Origin: Epiperipatus broadwayi
Taxonomy: Eukaryota; Onychophora; Udeonychophora; Euonychophora; Peripatidae
DNA: 64,000 nt
Assembly: GCA_028023455.1 (NCBI GenBank)
Contig: JAQFVV010006216.1
Span: 1,765,445-1,829,444 of the forward strand
Direction of reading: 5' to 3'
Every line of letters starts with the position of its first letter. Position 1 is the first letter of the stretch. Shown here piece by piece: positions 35,526 through 47,358 of this stretch. The notes under the pieces were generated by a model. The model was not told where the DNA came from and did no database searches. It was given only the letters and a program-made list of their open reading frames with translations. Position numbers and translations under genes: made by a program.

Positions 35526-35869
35526 AAATATATTTACTACCAGTCTTTATTGTTTCTTTTTTTTGAAAAGCATTAAACATTATTTTAATCTTTTGAGCAT
35601 TTACCAATGCTCTATTTTTTTATAATTTCATAACTCTGTAAAATTTCTTGAATAAGGATTATATAATTATGTAATAATTAATGATAGTAGTGTTGAATAA
35701 AATAACCATTTGACCACTTCTCTTCACTAATGTTCTTATATAAGATTGAAAAATACTTTATATTCTTGACAACACTTTATGAAATAAAGAGTTATAGAAA
35801 ATATATAATCAAATCAAGTTCTCTAATATTTTACAATCTGTTATGTTATAACTGTTCACCAGTGCACAA

Positions 35870-36730
35870 CGACTTTATTTTCATTTTTTTTTATTGTTAT
35901 GAATAAACTTGAACTCAATTGTTAAAATTGTATTAAATGATTATCTCTTGGTCACTGTAATAGTTATAGAGGTTGTGTTCTTCTGATCTACATTTGAGTA
36001 TAATGGTCTGATTATATGAATGAGGATATATTTAGTGATTTTGGGCATCCAGTAATGATCAATTATCATTATCCTGGTTGGCACAAAATATTATATTCTT
36101 CAAAGCCTCTGCAGTACATTTTGTTTTAGTTTAGCCTATTAAAAGTTAAGTTTATAATTGACTAGTATATTAATGACACTAAGTGGCCACAGCATTGATG
36201 ATGATTAGCATGTTTTAAAATCCCAGCATTATTGTTTATATTTTTGATTCTTATGTATTTCTAATAGATTAGCACTTAAGTTGGTGCACCCAAATTAATG
36301 GTTTCAATAATCTGCCACAAGCTGGCAAGAGCTAAATAGTTACCTTGGTCTACACAAGATCCATTTCAAATTCAGTCACCAGATTGACTATTGATTTATA
36401 TTTTGCATTGTTCAAATCCAGTCACAAGATTGACTGTTGATGTATTTTGATTGATCATTCATGATGATGAATAGTTATTTTTTGAGTATTTCTTTTTTTA
36501 TTACTTACTTTTACTTATTTATAATGCTGGTGGATTTATAATTATGTTTTTAGTTACCTGAGTAGTGACTAATCTCTTTTGATCTTCTGAGTTGATCTCT
36601 AGCTGATTTGATCTCTCAAAGATTTCATGATCTCATGCTCTCTTGGATATATAAAATTGCTTATATATTTTATGATGTGAAACATTTCTTTAATATTTTT
36701 TAATAATATCTCAGTTTAAAATTACTTTAA
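35870..36730 (-). repeat. Unclassified dispersed repeat of about 0.8 kb, copy 2
   Basis: Reverse-oriented relative of 10300-11135; see that entry for landmarks. It contains an extra local duplication around 36363-36440, where a word of the type CAGTCAC(C)AGATTGACT occurs twice. Confidence 0.7.
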
Positions 36731-38671
36731 TATGTACTTATTATATTCTGAAATATATATATATATATATGAAAACATTTTTGCGTCATACTATATATTA
36801 GTTTTCTATATTGAGAAGTTACACAGAAAAGTAATACACATTTCAAAGCAAAAAAGTTTTACTTTTTATTTTAAAACCATAAAAATCTTCATTATATATA
36901 TATTTTAAAAAATCTTAAGTACTTTTTGAACTACTTCCTATTTCTTGGATTAAGTGAAAACTTCAAGATAATTTTATCTAGAATAATGTTCCCTTAATAA
37001 AGATTTTAAATACTCATTTTTAAGCTCGATTCATTAAAGGTAATTTTCTATATATTCATGTTTTATCCACTAATTATTTTATTTCTATTACAGATGGTGA
37101 AACTCAAAGTTGTACTAAACTGGTCAAGATTAATGAAATGTCAGTGAAAGTAAAACTTTTGAAGAAGTAATTACTTTATAGACATTCTTATATACACATA
37201 AATTGCACAATAATATGATAAAAATTGAGGAACTCATGGAATTTCATACTTCAAATGATAAGATTGTCAATCATGATTTTTAAAAATGTTGTCCTTTATG
37301 TTGTTTATTTGTGAAATAAACAACATAAAATATCTGTAAATGTCTAAACATTATATTTTATATAAAATTAGTTTTTTAAATATTATATGTAATATTAAAA
37401 TTATAGACACATATGAATTGTGTCCAATGAAGAATGAATACTACTAATAAAGTAGATCATCTTATGATCATGCCACACATTAACCATTGCTAAATTAACC
37501 CTTTCTCATTTTAAGATTTTTTTTGTGTTATCTCATAGAAGCTATTTGAATTACTTCCAATATTTTATTTATTTTAAACCTTTATGCTATAATGTGTATC
37601 AGTAAATTGTACTTCATTTATTAAAAATATAAGTTTATAAATGAACAAATTTTGGATGTAACTATTGTGTTAACCCATTTTTAAATTGAGAAAAAATTAA
37701 AAATAAAGTATTTAAGTTTTGAAAAAAAAATAGCAAAAGTAAAATAAAAGAGTGTATTCTAAGGTGTTTTTGTGTGATAGCTATAAAAATAGCAAAATGA
37801 TTTTGCCTTTGCAAATATAAAAAAAAAGTATTAAAATAAAATATTTTAATCACAATAGGGTTTTTTTTCTTATTGGACAATTGCCACATTATTAATTAAA
37901 AAATAAAGGATGAAATATGTGTTATTTGAATTCTATTTCTAAAATCTAAATGAATTATTACTAAATCATTATAAAGCAATAAAATTCTGTTCTAAAATTT
38001 CAAATTGCACTATAATTATTTAAAAAATGACAAAAAAAATCTATGATATTTCTGAAAATGGTGCTAATTAAAAGTAATTGTGAATATATTTTTGTTTTAA
38101 AAAATATGTAACTAATATTTGCAAAAATAATCATAAATATATCAATAAACTATGAAAAATATACAAGTTTTCTTTATGAAGTAACAAGTACTCTCATAAG
38201 CAATCTCACAGCCTAAGAACAAAGAATCTACCAATCAGCTGCATTGTTAGTTTATTTGGAGTAGGGTCTCTGTACAATTCTGATATCTTCAGTTTTTTTG
38301 TAAACTAATAAATAGACACTTATTTTAATTCTAGTTTCATCAAATGAATGCAAAAATAACAAACTATTTGCTATAGATAGCCCCAAGTAAAACAAGAAAA
38401 ATGAAAAGTGACCACAACACTATCCATTATATGAAAAACCACATTTCTATATGTGTGTGAGACGTAAAATATTAATGGTAAAATACAATCAAAATTTTAT
38501 TTTTGCAACCCAATATTGGTTAGTAAAGTAGATCAATGCAAGAATGATCAATCATCATTGATTTATATAGTTTGAATGATTCACACTATAATTTTGTTCA
38601 AGTAATACTGATGAACTAGTTAAATAAATATTTTCCTAATCACTTTTTTTCATGTTTCTACATCTTTATGG
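36731..38671. other. AT-rich stretch without recognisable genes
   Basis: Short AT microsatellite at about 36748-36770. No gene was recognised. The minus-strand frame at 37662-37889 is AT-driven. Confidence 0.5.
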
Positions 38672-38885
38672 TATTTCCTACATTCAGTAAAATGATTTGG
38701 CTATCTTTATTCTTCTTTAGATATCTGTTTTATTCTTTAAATTAACCATGGTCTGACACAACATATATTAAATTGGCATCTCCTGGATTCATGAAATTAA
38801 CTTGGTTATCTTTATTCCTCATTAAATATGTTTTATTCTTTAAATTGCTCATGATCTGGTACAAATTGTAAGTATTTTGAACTAA
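38672..38885. repeat. Diverged two-copy tandem duplication of about 115 bp
   Basis: TTTATTCTTTAAATTAACCATGGTCTG near 38730 is repeated with changes near 38830 (TTTATTCTTTAAATTGCTCATGATCTGG), with a shared upstream GGTTATCTTTATTC-like word. Each quoted word is one end of a longer matching unit. Confidence 0.75.
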
Positions 38886-40129
38886 ATGTATGCTACACAA
38901 TCAAGTAAAAATAAAAAATAAAAATAGATATTACTACTATTCTTTAATTTTAAAATAATTTAATAAACAATTAAATTCCTAAAAATGACAAAAAACAAAA
39001 ACCCCAAGTATATAAAAAAAAAACTCTCTTTCAGACTCACATTCACTGCAAAATGTGCTTATTTGCATTCATTTCTGAATGGATTGAATACTTTATTACC
39101 TCCCCCCTGTTAAAGTCTTCAAAAAAATACATATAGCACAAAATCATTTGTTAATTATGTATAAATGTTTATGAGCTATCTCCTCCAAATAAAAAATTAC
39201 ATTGTTTAATATCTCATAATAATAAAATATATATACAAACATACATTATATATAAAAAAAATTTTTTTATAAAATCTTGAAAAGAAAGAGAAAGACAATA
39301 ATTATAAAAAATATACAAAGGAATTCATTTAATACTAATAAAATGGTAATTAATGTCTTGAAATAATTACATTAACTAGAATAGAATAAAATTAAACCCT
39401 TACTAATTTTCACTGGTATTTATAATATTTCTATCTCAGTTTAATACGTTAAAGTTATTTTATTGTATAGGGTCTAATTTATACAAAATGCTTTTTGAGA
39501 GTATTCAAAATAATTATCTTATTTGCAGGTTAATCTTTCTAATTAAATTTTTTTTATTCAAATAGCTTTGCTGAATTTTAATTTTCTTCATGACATTGCT
39601 TTATATTAATACAGAATTGACTTAATTTGTGTTGTCTACAAATTTTTGGTTGGGAAACATGCTATTGATTAATGGACATGTCTTACATTGCATGATAGGC
39701 AGACAATAGGGAATTATAACTCTTTTAAGGCCATATTCATTCTTTTTCAGCAACTATATTTCTGAAGAAAATTTAGATTTTACTTTCATGCAGTTAACCC
39801 ATAGCCTAAAAGTAATCAGGGAATAGCCAACATATATATCAGTAAATGAATATCTAAATATTCTTCTCTAGAAGGCAAAACAAGAATGAAAATGATTCCA
39901 ACTTTCACCATTCAAAATTAACAAATTATTTTCTCTCACATTGTTCCTCTTTGAACTTGTCAAAGCCTATGCTCTATAGTAGTCTATTTAAAAATCTTTC
40001 ACTCTATCATTCTTGAAATCTATATTAATATATAAATGTGAAAGTTTGTTTGATAGTATATTACTTTATAACTCAACAAATATGGCACCAATCTTGATTA
40101 ATCTTGTATGATTTTTTTTTTCTTTTTTG
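38886..40129. other. AT-rich stretch without recognisable genes
   Basis: No feature was recognised on either strand. Confidence 0.5.
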
Positions 40130-40446
40130 TGTATAATTTTTTAGGCTATATATTTTTGTTTTGGGGCATTTGATTGTTGTAAAAACATTGATAATTTGCA
40201 ATATAAAAAATGTGTAAAATCAAATGACGTCAGATACAAATTAAAAAAGAGGTCAAAACTGATTAAAACATATTAAAGACATTTAAAGTTTTTTAAAAAA
40301 GATTTTAGTTTAAACTAAATTTTAAAAAAAATTAAATTGAAAAAAGTAATTAAATAATAATTAAAAGAATTATTGTCATTATTCAATAGAATGTACAAAA
40401 TAATATTTTTAAATAATCTTGCCTTCAAATTCTTATCTATAATAAG
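40130..40446 (+). repeat. Old direct repeat of about 0.3 kb, copy 1
   Basis: Landmarks in order are a TATTTTTG(T/C)TTT word, AACATTGAT, GTCAGA(T/C), an AACTGATTAAAA word, AGTTTAAACTAAATTT, TTCAATAGAATG, and CTTGCCTTCAAATTCTTATC followed by TATAATAAG. The same order occurs at 40820-41158 with many changes. The family is unknown. Confidence 0.7.
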
Positions 40447-40819
40447 TTATAACATAAGTTAAAAGTTTTATCCATGCTTCACTTAATTACAAAATTTTCT
40501 TTTTGTTGACAATTAAAATGGATTGGAGTTTTGGTACATTTTCAAAAAAAATCGTTATTTATGATCAGTCATAAAGTAAGATTGTCATTTTAAAAAAATT
40601 AAAGCCATTTTATATTGTTCAAGTAATATACTAAATGCATGTTTTTACAATTTGCCTTTACTATACGCGCATATTCTTGAGATTACAGCCTTAGTAAATA
40701 TTACTTACTTAATCAATGTGCGTTTAAATAGATTTATAATTTCCCTTTAAGTATATTCTCATATGTAAGTAAGTATGATATTGGCTTGGAATTTTGATTT
40801 TCTTTCTTTTTTTGGCTAA

Positions 40820-41158
40820 AACTTTATAGACTACAAATTTTTGCTTTATATTACTTGTTTTAAAAATATTGATGATATGTTGATATAAAAATGCATAGAA
40901 AATTGAATGATTTCAGACAATCAAAAAGAAGGCAGGACTGATTAAAAAATTACAGATGTTTAAAGGTTTTTTTTTACGATTTCAATTTAAACTAAATTTA
41001 CAAAAGCAAAAAAATAAAATTTAATTAAAAGAACTTTGGTGTTTTTAAAATATATATTAAAAATAAGTTATTTTTATAAGTAACATTGTTTAATAGAATG
41101 GTTAAAAATAATATTTTAAAAGAAAACTTTGCCTCAAAATTGTCATTTATAATAAGTT
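40820..41158 (+). repeat. Old direct repeat of about 0.3 kb, copy 2
   Basis: Counterpart of 40130-40446 (GACTGATTAAAAAATTACAG, AATTTAAACTAAATTT, TTTAATAGAATG, TTGCCTCAAAATTGTCATTT). Two diverged copies 0.7 kb apart suggest an old tandem or terminal duplication. Confidence 0.7.
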
Positions 41159-42665
41159 TTTTTCAGATATTCATCAACACAATTACACATCTAAAGAATG
41201 ATTATGTGAACGAGTGTTATTAACTCCTACAATGAAGTTGTTAATTGTATAAACAATCTAATTTTAAGTAAAATACCCATAGATCTAATAACATTAAATT
41301 TTTTAAATAATGATGACATTACATCTTATCCAACAAAATGGTTCAACTCTCGGGATATTTCTGGAGTCCCATCCCATGAAATTAAGCTGAAAATTGATGT
41401 TTGCTTTATTATCTTAATGTGTAATTTAGATGCACCAAGACTTTGTATTGGCACCAGAATGTGCATTACAAATATTGGGAACCAGGCCTTATAGCACAAT
41501 GATTAACAGGTTCTGCTAAAGTGGTGTTTTTCAATCTGTGTTCTGTGGAGTATTGGTGATCCATAAGCATTTCAAAAGTATTCCATGATAAGGCCAGATT
41601 ATTATTATATCAAACTACATAATATTTAACTTTATATCAATGCAATTATGTTTATAGTTTAATATTTAAAATCTCAATTTGATTAGATTACAAAATATTT
41701 TGTTTTAATTATATTTTTTTAACACTGACAGCATGTTTATTGTATGTATGGTAACCTATTATGTTTTGAAGTGGATCCTAATGGTTCAGATCAGTGTCAC
41801 ATCAGAAGTGAGTTTGTATGCCATATAGGACAATTGTGTTTCTGGCCTAATTACTGCACTCATGCTATGCACTCTACTGCTATCTGCTATTCCCTCCCAC
41901 TTAGTGAAAAAATGGAGAAAAATAAGATATTTATCTATCACTACAGTTGTTTTTTGTCTTTGTTTTCAAACAAAGGTAGTACATGTGTAATTGTTACACA
42001 GTTAAAATTCTAATTAGCAACATTCTATTAACAAACAATTGTAAATTAATTGACTATATATATATCGAAACAGTTCGATCAGAGAATCAATCTTAGTTTC
42101 ATGGTTTTTTTTTTGTTGTTTTGTTGTTTTCAAATTTTGGTATAGCAGATTTGGTACAAACCATTATTTCGTGCAATGGGGCTTTGTTCATCCAAGCCAC
42201 ATAAACTTAAATTGTGTGTGCCATATTTTATGTAAATAATTAAATAAATCCTTTATATAAATATTGCAAGTAGTAAAATATATATATATCGTTGTGTGTG
42301 CGTGGTTTGGATACCAATATAAGATTATTTTAAAGATAAAAAAAGAGGAAGTTTCATTGCGTGAATGATTCTTAATTTTAAATAGTTAATACTTGTACAG
42401 ATTTAGTAAAAAAAAAAAAAAACATTTCAATGTACCGACTGGATAGTGAAAGTGAAAATTGCTGGAGGCCAGAAAATCAGGGAAGAAGGAGTCAAAAATG
42501 AGGTGACAAATAACCAGTAGAATTGTGGGAACTTTGGCCATTTTTAGATTGCATCATTCAGATTGCATCATTTTAGATTGCATCATTTTGGATTGCATCT
42601 TTTTTTTCTTCTTGACCACTCCGCAAAAGGAGAGAGCAGCAGAGTAAAAATTGGAGAGTGCCGTA

Positions 42666-42947
42666 TTAAGAAGAGACCTGTAAACTTAATAATGTCGGGC
42701 TAAGTCCAGGAAGCTGATCTCTGTCCTGCCGATGAAACCTTCCTAGCCTGCCGAATATCATGTGCTGTGGTTCCAGTTTTCCAACTTTCATGTGCCTATA
42801 GTTCCAGTTTCCAACCCTAAATTTTGAAAGCCAATATGTCATTATAATAAAACCAAAATGCGTGCCTATGTTCTGAGCAATCATCATCGCAAGGAACGCG
42901 TCCGGACGAAGAAAAAATGGTAAATCTACTTTACATGAACTTTTCAC
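42666..42947 (-). CDS. Antisense 93-codon open frame in the LTR, left copy
   Basis: The frame starts MKSSCKVDLPFF and ends LLSLQVSS. The right LTR has the same 93-codon frame at 49333-49614, with a few amino-acid changes and no stop or frameshift. The middle contains two similar pieces (RVGNWNYRHMKVGKL and LEPQHMIFGRLG). Nothing is known for it. Because the LTRs are still similar, conservation could reflect short divergence time rather than selection, and a protein product is only a possibility. Confidence 0.25.
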   Translation of the reverse strand: MKSSCKVDLPFFLRPDAFLAMMIAQNIGTHFGFIIMTYWLSKFRVGNWNYRHMKVGKLEPQHMIFGRLGRFHRQDRDQLPGLSPTLLSLQVSS

Positions 42948-43294
42948 TTTCTTTTAATGTCAGTCCCTTATATAATTAGGTTTTAATCTTGTACTAAGTA
43001 TGCTAAATATTTGTTATTTTTCTTTCCTTTGATAAAATGTGTACAGTAAACCTGTAAGTAAACGTATCACTTTCCACCTTTTATTTTTATTTTATTTTTC
43101 TTTTACTCTAGTCTTAAAACAACAATTTGCTAAGTCTTTATGTTTATGATGATTTTAATAAATATTTGTTCATTATTATATATATATATATATATATGTT
43201 CAAAAGATGGCGCTATACCAAAACCACCGAACAAGTGTAAGATTTGTTTACATAAACGAAAAAAGAGTCAGAAATTAACTACCTCTTTCATTTG

Positions 43295-43351
43295 CTCACC
43301 CCCAGATCAGCTGATTTCAAGCTGGTTTGCTCTCCTCAGTGGGGGATAGAG
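43295..43351 (-). ncRNA. Hammerhead ribozyme, type I, unit 1 of the 415-bp array
   Basis: On the minus strand stem I is CCCCCA/UGGGGG, extended by CUC/GAG across an internal loop. The core CUGAGGA fits CUGANGA. Stem II GAGC/GCUU (one G-U pair) has loop AAACCA. GAAA follows, and stem III AUC/GAU with loop AGCU ends in AUC. Cleavage would fall between plus-strand positions 43305 and 43304. All conserved core positions are satisfied, and the three stems have sensible lengths. The fold was made by eye. Confidence 0.72.
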
Positions 43352-43709
43352 TATAGAAACTAGATCTAAACACTGACTCTCAAGTGTTTATGCAAAACGT
43401 TTCTATCAGATTGCAAGCGTGAATTTTTCAGACCGGTAAAGTCTTCAAACTCAGCCTAGCAAGCCAGATATTTATATGGGTCTGATCTCAGTTCAGAATC
43501 ACCATATAATCAAAGTCTCTGCAATATATATCATTGCAAGAAAACTTTAAAGGTACATTTATGAAAAACAAAAACAAGTTAATCACGTAACCTGCTATCA
43601 CTTGTTATTTATGTTCAAAAGATGGCGCTATACCAAAACCACCGAACAAGTGTAAGATTTGTTTACATAAACGAAAAAAGAGTCAGAAATTAACTACCTC
43701 TTTCATTTG

Positions 43710-43766
43710 CTCACCCCCAGATCAGCTGATTTCAAGCTGGTTTGCTCTCCTCAGTGGGGGATAGAG
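43710..43766 (-). ncRNA. Hammerhead ribozyme, type I, unit 2 of the 415-bp array
   Basis: Identical in the core, stems and loops to the copy at 43295-43351, one unit length further on. Confidence 0.72.
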
Positions 43767-44124
43767 TATAGAAACTAGATCTAAACACTGACTCTCAAGT
43801 GTTTATGCAAAACGTTTCTATCAGATTGCAAGCGTGAATTTTTCAGACCGGTAAAGTCTTCAAACTCAGCCTAGCAAGCCAGATATTTATATGGGTCTGA
43901 TCTCAGTTCAGAATCACCATATAATCAAAGTCTCTGCAATATATATCATTGCAAGAAAACTTTAAAGGTACATTTATGAAAAACAAAAACAAGTTAATCA
44001 CATAACCTGCTATCACTTGTTATTTATGTTCAAAAGATGGCGCTATACCAAAACCACCAAACAAGTGTAAGATTTGTTTACATAAACGAAAAAAGAGTCA
44101 GAAATTAACTACCTCTTTCATTTG

Positions 44125-44181
44125 CTCACCCCCAGATCAGCTGATTTCAAGCTAGTTTGCTCTCCTCAGTGGGGGATAGAG
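44125..44181 (-). ncRNA. Hammerhead ribozyme, type I, unit 3 of the 415-bp array
   Basis: Same fold. The only change is in the stem II loop (AAACUA instead of AAACCA), so the substitution spares every paired and core position. Confidence 0.72.
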
Positions 44182-44538
44182 TATAGAAACTAGATCTAAA
44201 CACTGACTCTCAAGTGTTTATGCAAAACGTTTCTATCAGATTGCAAGCGTGAATTTTTCAGACCAGTAAAGTCTTCAAACTCAGCCTAGCAAGCCAGATA
44301 TTTATATGGGTCTGATCTCAGTTCAGAATCACCATATAATCAAAGTCTCTGCAATATATATCATTGCAAGAAAACTTTAAAGGTACATTTATGAAAAACA
44401 AAAACAAGTTAATCACGTAACCTGCTATCACTTGTTATTTATGTTCAAAAGATGGCGCTATACCAAAACCACCGAACAAGTGTAAGATTTGTTTACATAA
44501 ACGAAAAAAGAGTCAGAATTAACTACCTCTTTCATTTG

Positions 44539-44595
44539 CTCACCCCCAGATCAGCTGATTTCAAGCTGGTTTTCTCTCCTCAGTGGGGGATAGAG
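44539..44595 (-). ncRNA. Hammerhead ribozyme, unit 4 of the 415-bp array, stem II weakened
   Basis: The core, stems I and III and the cleavage triplet are kept. Stem II reads GAGA/GCUU, so its top C-G pair is lost. Confidence 0.65.
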
Positions 44596-45472
44596 TATAG
44601 AAACTAGATCTAAACACTGACTCTCAATATATATATATTGGTTTAAATTAAGGATGTTTTATTCTATGCCACCAGGTAGTTAATATCTAAAACCGATTTT
44701 ATCTATTTAATTGCATGCTTTCTGATATGAGGGGGGGAATAATAATCAAGGGTAGCCATTAGTGTGTTTACTACTTTCCGAACAGTCAGAGGGGGGTATG
44801 GGATTCAGAGTGTAATTAATTAATAGTTAAACATATGATTCTTTGAGCCTACCATGTGGTTTTAAATTACTTTGTCAGACGATTACGTGGCAAAAGTATG
44901 GAGGAATAAATAAAGTCTTATATAGATATTTATAATTTTGCTTCGAGCATTCGTTCACAATGTTACTGGTTTAGTGCTATTTTCGCTCCCTATAGCTTGA
45001 TTCGGTGTCTCGTCTGTATCTTCAAACAAGGGAGAGAGAAATTCTCCTAGCCTCATCTGTGGGTATAAAGACTAGCCAAAGTGCAAGCTGCCCAGTCTTC
45101 CGCTAACACACCGCAATCTATTATTTCTGATTATTATATTTGTCTTGAATAGCAGCCAGTCACATCACCCCTACATTGAAAGATATAAGCTTATTCCCCA
45201 TCCCTGCAATACGTGATGGTTTGATTTGTTTTAAAACCAAAGAGGCGACCTTAATTTAATAAAAGAATTTAGTCTAATAAGGATGAAACATTGAAGTTTT
45301 ATTTTACTTTGACTTTCATATCTTTCGTACCTAATTAAACACGTAAACAAATTAATTGTTAAGTTATGCTAGTATTATATTTTAAAAAAGAAATCATTTG
45401 TGATATTGCCTACACCGGTCATAGATAAATGGTTATAAAGTCAACCAAAATATCAATGCAATGTTGTCCATC

Positions 45473-45474
<2 letters not shown>

Positions 45475-45526
<52 letters not shown>
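45475..45526. repeat. AT dinucleotide microsatellite in the left LTR
   Basis: About 25 AT repeats. The right LTR has only a few at the matching place (about 50707-50717), so this tract expanded after insertion. Confidence 0.97.
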
Positions 45527-45528
<2 letters not shown>

Positions 45529-45979
45529 ATTAAAGGCTAGAAGTAAAATAAGTAATATTGTATATAAGAAGTAGTTGTATTGTATGTAAATGTTGTCCAA
45601 TAGTGAGAATAATTATTAAACATTTGTGTAATCTAGTTTCGTCTCTTTCTTCATTAAATAGTTATTTCACCATTATTTGATTACTGTCTGTATTGACAAC
45701 ACAAGAATATATATATTGTATTGATTGTATATAGCATTGAACATCCACCTCACAGTTATATATATGTAAGTTAGTCAGAGTTATTGTCTGTGTTTCCACC
45801 GAGCTAGTGTTAGGCAATACCATGTACTATGGATTCTGTTATACCTCAGTCATTTGTGCGCAGGGTTTGGGTTTGAACTCAGTTTGGTTTCGGATTTAGT
45901 TCTGGAGTCGGTCTGGGTTCGAAGTCAGGTCTGCATGTAGTTGATGGGTTGCGGTTGACCGGTACAGTAGGTTAAATTT

Positions 45980-45998
45980 TGGACGCCCTCCGTGGTGC
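45980..45998 (+). promoter_or_regulatory. Primer-binding-site-like motif
   Basis: TGGACGCCCTCCGTGGTGC follows the left LTR after about 11 bases. It begins with TGG and resembles the GC-rich primer-binding sites of LTR elements, and also the motif at 6687-6704. The tRNA was not identified. Confidence 0.5.
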
Positions 45999-47358
45999 TC
46001 TGATGAAGAAATCTCCCACACCCTGTAGAATAGATAAGAGTAAATATTGAGTTATAGGGATATATTTTGTTGTTTATACTGTTGAGATATAGTTTGCGTT
46101 ATTAAATGAGCAGTTTTATAGCGATGTTTTGAAGTAAGTCAAATAGACTAATATTTTCCACTTGTCAAGTAGTTTTATTTAAATATACTATCCACTAATA
46201 TTATGAAGAGAATATAGTGATACATTAAGTTTTTTTTGGTGAAAAAAAAAAGGAATATAATAAATAGGAAGTGACTTCAAAGTTTTCTGGTTGTTTGTTT
46301 AATGACAAATATAGTGAGAATAGTTTCAAAGCAGATGAAACCTATATTACGTTTTCTTGTGGTTATTTAATTCAAAATAAATGATTTGGATTTTCTACAT
46401 CCATTTGAAAGTTGATTTTTTTTTTTTTGTAACAGAACAAAATTGGATTTTTTGTTAGAAAAAAGAAGTAGAGATGCTTGTTAGGTTATAGATATTTGAA
46501 TGCGTGTGTATGCGTATACATGTTTAGTATAGAACCCTCTCAAAGAAATTGCGTAATAAATGTCAGTTGAGTAAAGTTTATTATCTGGAATATATGTTAT
46601 CTGTTTAGGTAAAATAACCGTTTAGGTTAAGTTTTGTTGTATATCACCAAACAGCCAAATGCAGTTGATGAAGTGTTTAATGATGTGTATACTTACGTTC
46701 TAGAAAATCGAAATTTTAATTGATAGCACCGCAGAAGTTAGTGTTAATATTAATCAATGTTTTATTAAAACAAGTTTTGAAGCAGATAAATGTATTTAAA
46801 TTGCATAATCAATGTATATATTTGAGTGAGCAGTGGATTAAACGATCCATTGTCCACATTTTGCAGACTAGCACCTTTCAAATAAATTTGTCAGCAAAAA
46901 TATTGTCCATGCAGCAGTAGCGAATGTTTTGTTTAAAGAAAAAAAAAAGAGAGCGAATTGCTGATGGTATTATAAAATAGTATACTGTATATATACTAAT
47001 TACTAGTATGTTTTTTTGGTGTGTATATAAGACTGAGGAGAACAGTTTAAATTGGGTGAAATAAATTTTGTCCCATTTATTTAATAGTTTAGATATGTTA
47101 TTATATATATATATACAGAGGAAAAAGGGGAAAGGGGGTTGCTTATATAACAGAAATTAATTGGAGCGTAGGCGCACGAAATAAAGTGAAAAATACAAAC
47201 TGGATGAGAAAGGAGGGAACGCAGTATCTTGGCAGCTGGGGAAGATTAGGCATATAGGATCAGGGATCCATATATCTTATGAATTTATAAATAAATATTT
47301 TTAGCAAAGATCAAGTTGACATATTAAAATTACGCTTACAGAAAGAGAAAATCATATA
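45999..47358 (+). other. Leader of the LTR retrotransposon, no gene seen
   Basis: No coding frame with protein-like composition before the gag start. A purine-rich GGAAAAAGGGGAAAGGGGG tract lies near 47120. Confidence 0.5.

Larger units (their letters stand above)
43196..44628 (-). repeat. Tandem array of 415-bp units with minus-strand hammerhead motifs
   Basis: ATGTTCAAAAGATGGCGCTA begins at 43196, 43611, 44026 and 44441, exactly 415 bp apart. There are three full units and a fourth cut after CTGACTCTCA. Units differ by only a few substitutions and one 1-bp indel. Both ends lie directly in AT dinucleotide runs, and the right LTR has an uninterrupted AT run at the same place, so the array is an insertion. 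One type I hammerhead fold per unit is found on the minus strand. No open frame of note is present. Confidence 0.92.
42066..45968 (+). repeat. Left (5') LTR, containing a tandem-array insertion
   Basis: It starts CGAAACAGTTCGATCAGAG; the right copy has TG in place of CG, so the terminal T appears mutated here. It ends TTGACCGGTACAG. It carries a short minisatellite of a 15-bp TTTTAGATTGCATCA-type unit near 42543-42600, the array at 43196-44628, and an AT microsatellite at 45475-45526. Apart from these it follows the right LTR throughout. Confidence 0.9.

Noticed and set aside
41744-42013. 89-codon open frame in the left part of the hAT element
   Set aside because: No match to transposase blocks, which all lie at 51.3-53.1 kb. 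Probably untranslated hAT sequence.
47031-47085. CUGAGGA followed by a hairpin and GAAA, hammerhead-like, in the LTR element leader
   Set aside because: No stem I partner: bases after the would-be GUC do not pair with those before the core, and stem II has mismatches at its base.
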